NCBI GenBank assembly: GCA_029821755.1
Contig: JALGSV010000003.1
Coordinates: 62,001-126,000, forward strand
DNA: 64,000 nt
Direction: 5' to 3'
From: Candidatus Zipacnadum vermilionense
GTDB taxonomy: Bacteria; Armatimonadota; Zipacnadia; Zipacnadales; Zipacnadaceae
Part shown: positions 8,927 through 17,967 of the stretch, piece by piece
Numbering within the stretch: the first letter of the stretch is position 1
Layout: every line of letters begins with the position of its first letter
Position numbers and translations under genes: made by a program
The notes under the pieces: generated by a model
Seen by the model: only the letters and a program-made list of their open reading frames with translations
Told to the model about the DNA's origin: nothing
Database searches by the model: none

Positions 8927-10150
8927 CTATCGCCCCTCCTCGACGACCTCCTGGAGTACCTCTTCAAACCGGCGCGCCAACAGCGCGAACGAGTGCCGTT
9001 CCTCCACGTAGCGCCTGCCCTTCAACCCCATCTTCCACCGCTCCTCCGGGGTCATCTCCGCCAGGTTACGCAAAGCGGCAGCCATATCTTCCGGGTCCTC
9101 CGAATCCACCGAGATCCCGCACTCGGCCCAGCGCACCGGGTCGTCCTCTGTAGTGACCGCACAGACGACCGGCCGCGCCACGGCCATATAGTCGAACATC
9201 TTGTTGGGACTAATGCCCCACCGGAAGACGGGGAACCGCCGCAGATGCAGCAGGCCGATGTCCGCCTGGGTCAGTTCCTGGTAGATCTCCGCCTTCGCTA
9301 CCGGGTCCGCGAAGACCACGTTCTGCAAGCCCATCTCCCGCGCCCTCTGTTGCAGCCCGGGTTTTTCCGGCCCGTCCCCGATGAAGCGCAGGAGCAGACG
9401 GCGTCCCCAACCGCTGTCCTGCAACAGGCGTGCCGCGCATAGCACGGTGTCCAAGCCGTTGTTCATCCCATGAGCCCCGGCATAGACGGCGACCAGCGGC
9501 TCGTGCGGGCCGCATGGCATGGGCTCGGACACGAGCGACAAGTCGACGCCGTTGGGAATCCACACCACGCGCTCCCGGGGTACCCCGCGGCCCACCATGT
9601 ACTCCACCGCTCGCGGGAGCAGCGTGATGATCCGGGCGGCGTGTCGGTAACAGTGGTTCTCTAGATAGGAGAAGCCGACTACGGCCGGGTGCCATCGCGA
9701 AAACTGACCGGAGTCGACGTAGTTCTGGGGCAGCAGGTCGCGCACCTCGAGGACGAAGGGCACCCCACAGGAGTGCGCCCGGCGCTCGGCTGCCCAGCCG
9801 GCGAAGAGGTGAGGGCTGGAGCCCACTACCACGTCCGGCCGCGGCAGGCCGTCCAGAATGGGGCTGTGGCGAACTTGCCGGGCGAAAGCCCACATGTTAT
9901 TGACTCGAGCCGGGCTGTTGCCCTGGTAGGAGGGGGTACGCAGCCGCACAAAGGTCACACCATCAGCCGAGTCTACCCGCCAGCGCTCGTGCGGCGCCAG
10001 CAGAGACTGCCGCGTGACGTGGTGGATGTCCGCGGTTATGATTGTGACCTCGTGCCCCCGCGCCGCCAGGGGTCGGGCCAGGGAGTAGTGACGCGTTATG
10101 CCTACCTCGGAAGGCATCTGCGCGTAGTGATTGACAATCCAGATTCTCAT
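8927..10150 (-). CDS. Glycosyltransferase family 4 (WbuB-like)
   Basis: A 407-residue GT4 glycosyltransferase with a GT-B fold. The N-terminal acceptor domain begins IWIVNHYAQMPSEVGITRHY, very like the fucosaminyl-transferase WbuB group. The donor domain carries AVYAGAHGMNNGLDTVL, LRFIGDGPEKPGL and the GISPNKMFDYMAVARPVV block, with the conserved nucleotide-sugar-binding region. The start is the ATG at 10150, with AGGAG (10159-10163) 8 nt upstream. It is the last gene of the minus-strand polysaccharide operon, following the 2-epimerase gene by 53 bp. It should act at the inner membrane face, adding one sugar to the lipid-linked repeat unit. Confidence 0.9.
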   Translation of the reverse strand: MRIWIVNHYAQMPSEVGITRHYSLARPLAARGHEVTIITADIHHVTRQSLLAPHERWRVDSADGVTFVRLRTPSYQGNSPARVNNMWAFARQVRHSPILDGLPRPDVVVGSSPHLFAGWAAERRAHSCGVPFVLEVRDLLPQNYVDSGQFSRWHPAVVGFSYLENHCYRHAARIITLLPRAVEYMVGRGVPRERVVWIPNGVDLSLVSEPMPCGPHEPLVAVYAGAHGMNNGLDTVLCAARLLQDSGWGRRLLLRFIGDGPEKPGLQQRAREMGLQNVVFADPVAKAEIYQELTQADIGLLHLRRFPVFRWGISPNKMFDYMAVARPVVCAVTTEDDPVRWAECGISVDSEDPEDMAAALRNLAEMTPEERWKMGLKGRRYVEERHSFALLARRFEEVLQEVVEEGR

Positions 10151-10203
10151 CCTTCGGTCTCCTGGGCGCCATAAGCCCACCGGCTGTCTACTGCCAAGTC
10201 CAG

Positions 10204-11286
10204 CTAGCCATCGCACAATATGGCGACAGTACGCTCCGCCGCATTCCCCTGGCCATACAGCGCGCCGACTCGGCCCCGTGTACCGACCGCTTCCAGTATG
10301 GCCTCCGCTACCCCCTCTGCACTGACCGGCGGTGTCAGCCGGTTCCAGCCGGTGGTGACCAGCTCTACCCACTCCGTTTCCTCCCGCAGGGTCACACACG
10401 GCACCCCGTAGAAGTACGCCTCCTTCTGTACTCCGCCGGAGTCCGTGGCGATGACGCGCGCGTGGCTCTCCATACTGACCATGTCCAGGTACCCCAGCGG
10501 GTCAGTCAAGAGCAGGCCCTCCGTGAGCTTCGGCCCCTCCCCGGTGCGCGCCAAAGCCCCCCGCGTGCGCGGGTGCAGCGGCACTACGACGGCGTATTCC
10601 CGCGCTACACGCCGCAATCCTTCGAAGATGGCCCGCAGCCGAGCCGCGTTGTCAGTGTTCTCGGCGCGATGCACCGTCGCGAGTATGTAGTCGACCTCTA
10701 GCAGGCCCAGCCGCGCCGGCAGGTCGCTGCGCTGCGCCGCCACCTCCGCGTAGAACAGAGCGGCATCATACATCACGTCCCCGACCAGATGAACGCGCTC
10801 GGGAGGTAGCCCCTCTCGGCATAGGTTCTCCACCGCTGCTTCGGTGGGCGCAAATAGCAGCTCCGAGGCGTGGTCGGTGAGCACCCGGTTGACCTCTTCC
10901 GGCATGCTCCGGTTGAACGACCGCAGCCCCGCTTCCACGTGCGCCACCCGCACATGCAGCTTGGCCGCCGCCAACGCTCCCGCCAGCGTGGAGTTGGTGT
11001 CGCCGAAAACCAACACCCAGTCGGGGCGCTGCTCCAGCAGCACTTGCTCTATCGCCTCGAGCATCCGACCGGTCTGTGCCCCCTGGGTTCCTGAGCCCAC
11101 CTCGAGGTTGCAGGCAGGGGGGGACATCCCCAATTCGGAGAAGAACACCCCGGACATCTGCTCGTCGTAGTGCTGGCCGGTGTGGACCAACACCTCTTCC
11201 ACGCCGGGATGCGCAGCCAGCGCCCGCGAGACCACGGCAGCCTTCACAAACTGCGGCCGTGCTCCAACTATTGTCACGATCTTCAT
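10204..11286 (-). CDS. UDP-N-acetylglucosamine 2-epimerase family (WecB/WbpI)
   Basis: A 360-residue non-hydrolysing UDP-HexNAc 2-epimerase. Signature pieces are KIVTIVGARPQFVKAAVVSRAL, VLVHTGQHYDEQMSGVFF, VFGDTNSTLAGALAAAKL, HVEAGLRSFNRSMPEEVNRVLTDHAS, ATVHRAENTD and DSGGVQKEAYFYGVPCVTLREETEWVEL. WecB makes UDP-ManNAc. The homologue WbpI/WlbD instead epimerises UDP-2,3-diacetamido-glucuronate. Because the operon also encodes WbpE-like and WbpD-like proteins, the latter reading is attractive but unproven. The ATG at 11286 overlaps the stop of the preceding GT gene by 4 nt (ATGA), so translation is probably coupled. Confidence 0.92.
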   Translation of the reverse strand: MKIVTIVGARPQFVKAAVVSRALAAHPGVEEVLVHTGQHYDEQMSGVFFSELGMSPPACNLEVGSGTQGAQTGRMLEAIEQVLLEQRPDWVLVFGDTNSTLAGALAAAKLHVRVAHVEAGLRSFNRSMPEEVNRVLTDHASELLFAPTEAAVENLCREGLPPERVHLVGDVMYDAALFYAEVAAQRSDLPARLGLLEVDYILATVHRAENTDNAARLRAIFEGLRRVAREYAVVVPLHPRTRGALARTGEGPKLTEGLLLTDPLGYLDMVSMESHARVIATDSGGVQKEAYFYGVPCVTLREETEWVELVTTGWNRLTPPVSAEGVAEAILEAVGTRGRVGALYGQGNAAERTVAILCDG

Positions 11287-12392
11287 GCCCACCTCGCGTA
11301 CAGCTCCAGCAGCTTCCGCTTCTCTATATCCCAGTTGTGCCGCTCCCGGACCGCCTGTTGCCCCCGGCGTCCCCTCGCCTCCGCCTCCTCCGGGTGCTCC
11401 AGCATCCACTGTATGGCCTCGGCCAGCGCCGCCGCATCCTGCACGGGAATCACCATCCCACAGCCCGCTTCCTCCACGGTCTCCCGCATCAGCGGCAGGT
11501 CGGTCACGATCACTGGCAGGCCCGCCGCCATGTATTCCATCAGCTTAGTCGGATGCCCGTCCCCCAGGTAGTTGGGGATCGGGTGCAGGAGCACCAGGCC
11601 GATACGAGCGCGGGCTAGCTCCGCGGCCACCTGCTCGCGGTTCTGCCAGCCCAGAAAAGCCACGTGTTCCCACCCGGGCGTCTGCTGCATCGTCTCCAGG
11701 ACCGACTCGCGCTCCGGCGCCCCCGCGAGCCTCAACTTGGCCCCCAGCGAAGCCGGCAGCAGGCTCATCGCCTCCACCATCTCCACGGCGCCGCGCGCGA
11801 CACTGATGCCTCCCGCGTAATAGACCCACCGCGGCCGTTCTGGATAAGGGATCGCCTCCGCCACAGCGATCTCCTCCAGCCGCGGGAAGTTCTCCACGAC
11901 CACGGTCTTGCGCGCTGGGAAGCGCCGCGCCAGTTGCGGACGCGCCACTACGACCCCATCGAAGCACCGCCCGGCCAACCCCAGCATCAGGCCGGAACAC
12001 CACGAGACCACTCGCCGCAGCGGCCGCGGTATCCAGTACTTCCCCAGCACCTGCCCCGTCAGGTCCTCGTGCGCGTCGTAGATCACCCGCTTGCCTGCCA
12101 GCTTGAGCAGCAGCCCGGCGGGAATCAGCGCGGGGTCATGCAGGTGGTAGACGCTAGCCTTCTCCTGCAACGCCGCGCGCCAAGCGCCCCAAGTGCTCGC
12201 GGTGAACCGTCGCAGGCGCCCTCGTGGCCGGGCTAGAGGCACTATCCCTACGCCGCCGACCGTCTCGGACTGCGCCGCCGGCACCAGATAGGACACCTCG
12301 TAGCCGGCGCGCGCCAGCGACAACGCTTCCTTCCCCAGAATGCGCGCGTCCCGCGGCCGGTGCCCGGTGCTCACATGTACAACCTTACGCAC
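11283..12392 (-). CDS. Glycosyltransferase family 4
   Basis: A 369-residue GT4 protein. Its N-terminus (KVVHVSTGHRPRDARILGKEALSLARAGYEV) and YHLHDPALIPAGLLLKLAGKRVIYDAHEDL are typical of the acceptor half. WVYYAGGISVARGAVEMVEAM and the GDGHPTKLMEYMAAGLPVIVTDLP donor block are typical of the other half. The GTG start at 12392 overlaps the polymerase gene by 8 nt and the stop overlaps the epimerase start by 4 nt. Donor and acceptor cannot be read from the sequence. Confidence 0.9.
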   Translation of the reverse strand: MRKVVHVSTGHRPRDARILGKEALSLARAGYEVSYLVPAAQSETVGGVGIVPLARPRGRLRRFTASTWGAWRAALQEKASVYHLHDPALIPAGLLLKLAGKRVIYDAHEDLTGQVLGKYWIPRPLRRVVSWCSGLMLGLAGRCFDGVVVARPQLARRFPARKTVVVENFPRLEEIAVAEAIPYPERPRWVYYAGGISVARGAVEMVEAMSLLPASLGAKLRLAGAPERESVLETMQQTPGWEHVAFLGWQNREQVAAELARARIGLVLLHPIPNYLGDGHPTKLMEYMAAGLPVIVTDLPLMRETVEEAGCGMVIPVQDAAALAEAIQWMLEHPEEAEARGRRGQQAVRERHNWDIEKRKLLELYARWA

Positions 12393-13671
12393 GGCGTCCC
12401 GACCCTCCCCATGGCAAGACCATCAGCCCCAGCGCCGCGAAGGCGAAGCGGTTATCGGGCAGGTCGCCGCTGACCAGCGCATTGAGCAAGGTATTGAGCA
12501 CCAGCATCAACACCACCAACCGGAGCTTGTCACGCTTGATCTCCGCCCACGTCCCCAGCGACCGGAAGGCGTAGACAATCACACCGACCAGCAGTACCGC
12601 TCCTACCAGGCCCAGTTCGGCCAGGGTCTCCAGTAAAATGTCGTGCGGATACGACCGAATGTCGGGTACGCCCGCCAGAATCGGCCAGGCGCCGATCCCA
12701 TGCCCCAGGAGCGGCTGCTGCAGCCACTGCAGGACCGCGGCACGGTAGTTGAGTACCCGCGCCCCCGCCGACAGGCCGCCGCCCTCCTGCGAGAACAGCG
12801 TCGCGAACCGCAGCAGCGAGAACAGGCGGCGGGTGGTCAGCAGGGCGGCGATCAGGGCCCCCGCCCCCAGTAGCGCCACCCCCAGCCCCCGTGCAGCACT
12901 GCGCGTCAGCTCCACCGCCCCCCGCTCCCCGGGGCGCAAGCGCAGGCCGCCCAGCAAGGGCAGGGCCATCGGGACCACTGTCGCGATCAGCGGCCCTCGC
13001 CCCGGCAGGACCACCACTATCCCGAAGAGCCAGCCCAGCACGAGCAGGCTAACCAGACGCGCGCGGCGACTCTTCGCCTCGTACAGCAAGTAGCCCAAGA
13101 CCACCAACGCCGCCGGGCCGACGCAACGCCCCACCCCCAAGTAGTTGCTGCCCATGATGTCGGCCACCCGGGCGAAACCGCTGCGCAAGTACAACAACGT
13201 GGACTCCAGCCCCATCATTCCGGCAAAGATCACCAGCGCCACCAGGAAGCGGCGCACCCGCGCCCGATCGTAGGCAACAATGGCCGCCGTGCTCAGCAGC
13301 GCCCATAACACCAGTGTCGCCAGATAGAAGGCCTTGGTGTGCGCGTATACGACGCCGGGCGTCCACAGTAGACTCAGTCCCGCATACCCCGCGAATAGCG
13401 CATAGAGGCTTCCCAAGACCAACGCTGGTCGCCGGACCCGCCCTCCGCGGTGATACAAGACCATGGCCCCGGCCAGCGCGCTGGCTGCGCCCATCGCCGC
13501 GGTGATGTCCACGGGGAACCACTCAAACCGAGGGTCGTTCTTGTACCGCCCGGCAAACAGGAACAGCACCAGTAACATCTCAAAGGAGCACACGGTGCCG
13601 CAGGCGCGGCGCGCCCACACCGCCGGTGTGGCGGGAGAAGCCAAGCCATCTTCCTGGGCACAGGTAGTCAT
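12385..13671 (-). CDS. O-antigen polymerase/ligase (Wzy_C/WaaL superfamily)
   Basis: A 428-residue polytopic membrane protein with roughly ten to twelve hydrophobic segments. The large periplasmic loop and following region contain RVLNYRAAVLQWLQQPLLGHGIGAWP and YPHDILLETLAELGLVGAVLLV. The H-x-x-x-x-E in the second piece is characteristic of the Wzy_C family. GRGPLIATVVPMAL precedes it. It should polymerise lipid-linked repeat units (Wzy) or ligate the chain (WaaL). As a flippase and a Wzz lie in the same locus, Wzy is the likelier role. It begins one base after the stop of the upstream GT gene. Confidence 0.87.
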   Translation of the reverse strand: MTTCAQEDGLASPATPAVWARRACGTVCSFEMLLVLFLFAGRYKNDPRFEWFPVDITAAMGAASALAGAMVLYHRGGRVRRPALVLGSLYALFAGYAGLSLLWTPGVVYAHTKAFYLATLVLWALLSTAAIVAYDRARVRRFLVALVIFAGMMGLESTLLYLRSGFARVADIMGSNYLGVGRCVGPAALVVLGYLLYEAKSRRARLVSLLVLGWLFGIVVVLPGRGPLIATVVPMALPLLGGLRLRPGERGAVELTRSAARGLGVALLGAGALIAALLTTRRLFSLLRFATLFSQEGGGLSAGARVLNYRAAVLQWLQQPLLGHGIGAWPILAGVPDIRSYPHDILLETLAELGLVGAVLLVGVIVYAFRSLGTWAEIKRDKLRLVVLMLVLNTLLNALVSGDLPDNRFAFAALGLMVLPWGGSGRRA

Positions 13672-13672
13672 G

Positions 13673-14902
13673 TCAGTCCATCCGCGGCGCTGCCACCGCT
13701 CGCTCGATCAGGGCCACCTCCATCGCCGACCGTTCCTCCCAGGACCGAAACGTCTCCCGCGCTTGGCGCGCAGCGCACTCGCCGATCTCCCGCGCAGCTT
13801 CCGGGTGTTCCCGCAGCCACGCCAGCTTCTCCGCGGCCTCCTCTGCATCCCTAGCCAGCAAGCCGGTCATCCCGTCCTCGATGATCCCCTCCAGGCTCCC
13901 ATCTCGCGCAGCCAGCACCACCGCCCCCGCCGCCAGCGCCTCGATGACCACATTGCCCAGGTTGGAGGTCTGGTAGAAGGACAGCACCGCCAGCGCGTGC
14001 CGGTAGCACCACAGCATTTCGTTCGGCCCCAGCGCGCCCAGATGCATGACCTGCTCCGCCAGTCCGCGCGCGGCCGCCTCCGCCTGGATCTCCTCCCAAT
14101 ACTCCGGCTGCGTCAGATGCCCCGCGAAGCACAACCGCACTTTGTCCTGCCCGCCCCGATACAGGCGCTCCAGGATCTCCACCGCCAGGTGCTGACGCTT
14201 CCACCGGGCCAGTCGCGCCGGATAGAACAGGAAGGGTCCCTCCGGCAACGACGCCGGTGCTGCTGCGCTCCCCCCGGCCGCTTGCTCGTCGTTTGAGGGC
14301 AGTTGCACGCCGTTAAGCAGGAAATGGAAATCGTAGGGGCATTTCCCCCGCGGCGCCAGTCGCTGCTGCACCTGGTCCGCCCGCGTGCCGTCGTTCGTGA
14401 CGAGCAGGAACCGTTTGGGCAGGCGGAAGGCCAGATACTCCAGCGGATGGCGCAGGAATATGCTCAGCCGCGACCGCCGGTCGATCTCCTCAATCAGGAA
14501 GCTCCCGTACAGCCGCGCCCCGCACGGCACCCGTCGGTGCCGGGCCGCCAGGGTTGCGACCGTCCCGGCCGGACCGTGCCCGTAGACAAAGTCGTATCTC
14601 TTCCCGCGCAGGGCACGGAGCGTCGCCCGGTACATGCGCCAGGCCGAGGCGAGCCCCGCCAGCCGCGTGGTGCGCCACGGCACCACCTGAAACCCGCATC
14701 CCCACAGCCACTCCGGTCCGGGGCGCAGGGGCCGCCGGACGTCCTCCGGGCTCACCCCAATGACGAAGTCCACCTCATGTCCAGCCTCGAGGAGCGCCCG
14801 CAGCGGCCGCACCAGCGCCGGCATCCCGGCCGCCTCACTCCTGCCCTCCAGCAGCAGATCCCGCAAGCCCGAGAAGAGACCGGTCACGTACAGTACCCTC
14901 AT
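13673..14902 (-). CDS. Glycosyltransferase family 4
   Basis: A 409-residue GT4 protein. The start is RVLYVTGLFSGLRDLLLEGR. The donor domain has FLFYPARLARWKRQHLAVEILERL (sugar-nucleotide fold, Arg-Lys pair), VMHLGALGPNEMLWCYRHALAVLSFYQTSNLGNVVIEALAAGAVVLA and an EGIIEDGMTGLL motif. The ATG at 14902 overlaps the stop of the acyltransferase by 4 nt. It acts in the same repeat-unit assembly as its neighbours. Specificity is unknown. Confidence 0.88.
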   Translation of the reverse strand: MRVLYVTGLFSGLRDLLLEGRSEAAGMPALVRPLRALLEAGHEVDFVIGVSPEDVRRPLRPGPEWLWGCGFQVVPWRTTRLAGLASAWRMYRATLRALRGKRYDFVYGHGPAGTVATLAARHRRVPCGARLYGSFLIEEIDRRSRLSIFLRHPLEYLAFRLPKRFLLVTNDGTRADQVQQRLAPRGKCPYDFHFLLNGVQLPSNDEQAAGGSAAAPASLPEGPFLFYPARLARWKRQHLAVEILERLYRGGQDKVRLCFAGHLTQPEYWEEIQAEAAARGLAEQVMHLGALGPNEMLWCYRHALAVLSFYQTSNLGNVVIEALAAGAVVLAARDGSLEGIIEDGMTGLLARDAEEAAEKLAWLREHPEAAREIGECAARQARETFRSWEERSAMEVALIERAVAAPRMD

Positions 14903-15522
14903 GGCTCCCCCGTGTCCTCGCTCGCGGTTTCGGGCCCTTCCCCGACGCTCCCCGCCCGGATCAGGCCAGCGGACACGCCCCCAAGAATGCAGTGGCCGTC
15001 CAGGAAGTTCCTGGTCACGACCGCGCCCGCACCCGCCGTCGTCCCATCACCTAGGCGCACCCCGGGTAGGTTCACCGCATTCATACCGATCCAGCAATTC
15101 TCGCCGATGACCACGTCCTCCGCGGGCAGGTGGGCCTCGGGGTCGAGCGGGTCGTGGCTGGCGCTGATGATGCCGACATTGGGTGCCACGCACGTCCCTC
15201 GGCCGAGGTGGATCTTGGCGCCGCAGTTCTGGAAGTAGCACCCGAAGGTCTGGAAGTTGTTCAAGTCGTCAACGTCCCAGGTCAAGTTGTCCGGGTTGCC
15301 GATGGCGATGAAGGGGCTGACGGGCCAGGGCACGTGCCGGTTGAAGCCCAGTACCTTCTGCAGCCAGATCGACCACCACACCGAATGCCACCCGCGGGTG
15401 CTCGGCTCGAAGTGTCGCCCCCGCAAGTAACGGCGTGGGAAGCACAGGTAGCCCAACGCCCGCACCGGCAGCAGGCCGAGGTGCTTGACGACACCGCGCA
15501 ATGATCCTCTCCGAGCGCTCAT
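14899..15522 (-). CDS. Left-handed beta-helix acyltransferase (WcaF/serine acetyltransferase-like)
   Basis: A 207-residue protein with hexapeptide-repeat character (IHLGRGTCVAPNVGIIS, VVIGENCWIGMNAVNLPGVRLGDGTTAGAGAVVTRNF). A candidate catalytic His lies in ISASHDP. The N-terminal half is longer and Trp-rich (HSVWWSIWLQKVLGFNRHVPWPVSPFIAIG), as in putative colanic-acid-type acyltransferases. I chose the ATG at 15522, just upstream of the flippase stop. Longer starts would overlap the flippase gene by up to 86 bp. It probably adds an acetyl group to a sugar of the polymer. Confidence 0.85.
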   Translation of the reverse strand: MSARRGSLRGVVKHLGLLPVRALGYLCFPRRYLRGRHFEPSTRGWHSVWWSIWLQKVLGFNRHVPWPVSPFIAIGNPDNLTWDVDDLNNFQTFGCYFQNCGAKIHLGRGTCVAPNVGIISASHDPLDPEAHLPAEDVVIGENCWIGMNAVNLPGVRLGDGTTAGAGAVVTRNFLDGHCILGGVSAGLIRAGSVGEGPETASEDTGEP

Positions 15523-15529
15523 GGATGTC

Positions 15530-16861
15530 TCACTCCGCGGGAGCATCGTGTGCGGGGGGCGCTTTCGCCGCGGCGGTGCGCGCAATCGTCGCGTACATGA
15601 TGAAGTAGGCGACATACGTCAGAGTCATCAGCGCCGACAGTCCCGCCAGAGTCGCCACCGGCGTCCAGTGCCAGCGCGAGGCCAGGTAGAAGAGCCCCAC
15701 AACGATGCTGGCCCGCACGGCGTCGCCGTACAACTGCAGATCCTGCCGCTCCACGATGTTCGCTAAAGCCGAGATTGGCGAGACCACGAACTGCGCGTAC
15801 AGCATCGGCGCCAACACCTGGCAGTAGACCCCGGCCTCGTGCCACCGCTCGCCGAAAACGAAGGAGAAGAACAGGGGCGCCAGCAGCCCTACGCCCAGCA
15901 CGGAAAGCCCAATGAGCGCCAATCGCCGAGTGGTTCGCATCAGCAGCGCGTACAAGTCGGCCGGGCTCTCCCGCACCAGGCGGGCGGCCTCGCCGGTGTA
16001 GACCTGGGCTATGGCCCCGCCGATGAACTGCATCGGCCACCCCATCACCCGCATCACCACTCCGAAGCTACCCGCCACCACAGCGCCGAACAGCGCGGCT
16101 ATGAGCAATGCGGGCAAGCGCAGGCCAGCGATGTTGAGCAAAGCAGTGGCGCTGAAGAAGGGGAACCGGCGATAGCGCCAAGCCACCTGCCGCATGCCGC
16201 CCCAGGTGATCCCGCGCAGCGCCTCCTGATCCTGCTTCCACGCGAGCGTACCCAAGGTAGTGCTGCCGGCGCCCTGGCCGACGACACTCCCCACCAACAG
16301 GCCCAGCGGACGGCAGTGCAGTAGCCCCATGCCCAGTTGGATCAGCACCTGCCCCAGCCCCTGGCTTACTCGAGTCCGCGCAATCCGGCCAAAGGCCTGC
16401 TTCCGGATAGCCCAGTAAGTCAGCGCTCGGTACGTCCCTGACCACAGCACACCCAGCCCCACTAGCCACATGTAAGGAGCCAGAGTCGGGGTCTGCGTCC
16501 AGCCCACTATGTAGTCCCGCAGGAACCACGCCACCACACCAGCCACCGCGCTGAGACCGACGACGATTGCCAGGGCCAGCGCCAGCGTGTTGGCCGCGTC
16601 AACCTTGTCCTTGGGGAGGGGAATGGCGTACTCGTAGCGCAGGCTGGCGACTACCGAAGGAAAAGACAATAGCGAGACGTACACCGCCAAGACTCCGTAG
16701 TCGTCTGGCTGGTAGAGACGGGTGAGCACCGGAGTCACCAGCACCGTGAGCGCCTGGGCGAACGCGGTTCCCCCCACCAGTATCGCCACCTGGCCGAAAA
16801 AGCCCCGCCCGCACAGCCGCCGGACCAGCTGCCGGCAGCCCTCCGTTAGTCCAGTGCCCAT
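15530..16861 (-). CDS. Oligosaccharide flippase (Wzx, MOP superfamily)
   Basis: A 443-residue membrane protein with about 12-14 predicted helices. It has the MOP/Wzx N-terminal signature FFGQVAILVGGTAFAQALTVLVTPVLTRLYQPDDYG, then YVSLLSFPSVVASLRYEYAIPLP. Basic loops alternate with hydrophobic stretches throughout. It should flip undecaprenyl-linked repeat units across the inner membrane. The ATG at 16861 follows GGTGGAGG and overlaps the 3' end of the aminotransferase gene by 16 nt. An earlier in-frame start at 16912 would overlap more and lacks a ribosome site. Confidence 0.9.
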   Translation of the reverse strand: MGTGLTEGCRQLVRRLCGRGFFGQVAILVGGTAFAQALTVLVTPVLTRLYQPDDYGVLAVYVSLLSFPSVVASLRYEYAIPLPKDKVDAANTLALALAIVVGLSAVAGVVAWFLRDYIVGWTQTPTLAPYMWLVGLGVLWSGTYRALTYWAIRKQAFGRIARTRVSQGLGQVLIQLGMGLLHCRPLGLLVGSVVGQGAGSTTLGTLAWKQDQEALRGITWGGMRQVAWRYRRFPFFSATALLNIAGLRLPALLIAALFGAVVAGSFGVVMRVMGWPMQFIGGAIAQVYTGEAARLVRESPADLYALLMRTTRRLALIGLSVLGVGLLAPLFFSFVFGERWHEAGVYCQVLAPMLYAQFVVSPISALANIVERQDLQLYGDAVRASIVVGLFYLASRWHWTPVATLAGLSALMTLTYVAYFIMYATIARTAAAKAPPAHDAPAE

Positions 16862-17955
16862 GCCAGCGCCTCCACCACCCGGGCCTGAGACTCTTCGGTT
16901 ATCTCCGACCATAGTGGCAGGCTAAGGACCTCCCCCGCCGCCGCCTCGGCCACCGGGAGGCTGCCATACTGACCCGCGTAGGCCGGCAAACGGTGAATCG
17001 GCACCGGGTAGTAAATCATGGTCCCAATCCCCGTCTCGGCCAGCTTGGCCTTCGCCCCGTCCCGCCGGTTGTCCAGCACCCGAATGGTGTACTGATGGTA
17101 CACGTGCCGCCCGTCGACCTCCTCGCGCGGCGGCACCACTCCCGCCACCTCTGTTAGCATGGCCCCGTACCGCGCCGCCGCCACCCGGCGACCCTCGTTC
17201 CACTCGTCCAGGTGCGGTAGTTTCACCCGCAGTACCGCCGCCTGCAGTTCATCCAGGCGGCTGTTGTAGCCGATGGCCTCATTGAAGTACTTCTTCTTCG
17301 CGCCATGCACGCGCAGCATTCGGGCCTGCTCCGCCACCTCGTCATCGTCCGTGGCGATCAGCCCGCCGTCCCCAAAGCCTCCCAGCGGCTTGGTGGGGAA
17401 GAAGGAGAAACAGCCCGCCGTCCCCAAGGCTCCCACCTTGCGGCCGCGATACTCGCTTCCCAGCGCCTGGGCCGCGTCCTCCACCACCCGCAGCCCCCTC
17501 TCCCGCGCGAGGTCCACCAGCGGATCCATGTCGGCCGCCTGCCCGAACAGATGCACCGGCAGCAGCGCCCGCGTCCGCTCCGTCACCGCCACCGCCACCT
17601 GCTCCGGCTCCAGGCAGAAACTCCGAGGAGCAATGTCCACAAACACCGGCCGCGCTCCCAGGCTACTGATGGCTTCCGCCGTGGCGAAGAAGCTGAAGGG
17701 AGTAGTGATGACCTCGTCATCCGGCCCGACTCCCGCCGCCCGCAAGGCTATCACTAGGGCGTCGGTCCCCGAGTTCAGCCCGATCGCGTGCTTAACGCCC
17801 AGGTACGCGGCCATTTCCTGCTCGAAGGCCTTCACGTTCGGCCCCATGATGAAGCGGCCGCCACGGATGACCTCCTGCACCGCGCTCGTCAGTTCCTCCC
17901 AGAGCGCGTCGGTCTGCGGCCCCAAGTCTAGTAGAGGAAGGTTCAACTCGGCCAC
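16846..17955 (-). CDS. DegT/DnrJ/EryC1/StrS sugar aminotransferase (WbpE-like)
   Basis: A 369-residue PLP-dependent aminotransferase acting on a keto-sugar nucleotide. Markers are FIMGPNVKAFEQEMAAYLGVKHAIGLNSGTDAL, PFSFFATAEAI, EDAAQALGSEYRGRKVGALG and the Schiff-base Lys in FSFFPTKPLGGFGDGG. The C-terminal block YNSRLDELQAAVLRVKLPHLDEW is conserved. WbpE/WlbC enzymes with this layout transfer an amino group to C3 of a UDP-2-acetamido-3-keto-glucuronate. The GTG start at 17955 has AGAGGTG upstream. The acetyltransferase gene that would act next is directly upstream, 12 bp away. Confidence 0.9.
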   Translation of the reverse strand: MAELNLPLLDLGPQTDALWEELTSAVQEVIRGGRFIMGPNVKAFEQEMAAYLGVKHAIGLNSGTDALVIALRAAGVGPDDEVITTPFSFFATAEAISSLGARPVFVDIAPRSFCLEPEQVAVAVTERTRALLPVHLFGQAADMDPLVDLARERGLRVVEDAAQALGSEYRGRKVGALGTAGCFSFFPTKPLGGFGDGGLIATDDDEVAEQARMLRVHGAKKKYFNEAIGYNSRLDELQAAVLRVKLPHLDEWNEGRRVAAARYGAMLTEVAGVVPPREEVDGRHVYHQYTIRVLDNRRDGAKAKLAETGIGTMIYYPVPIHRLPAYAGQYGSLPVAEAAAGEVLSLPLWSEITEESQARVVEALAWALD

Positions 17956-17967
17956 TTCATCACACCT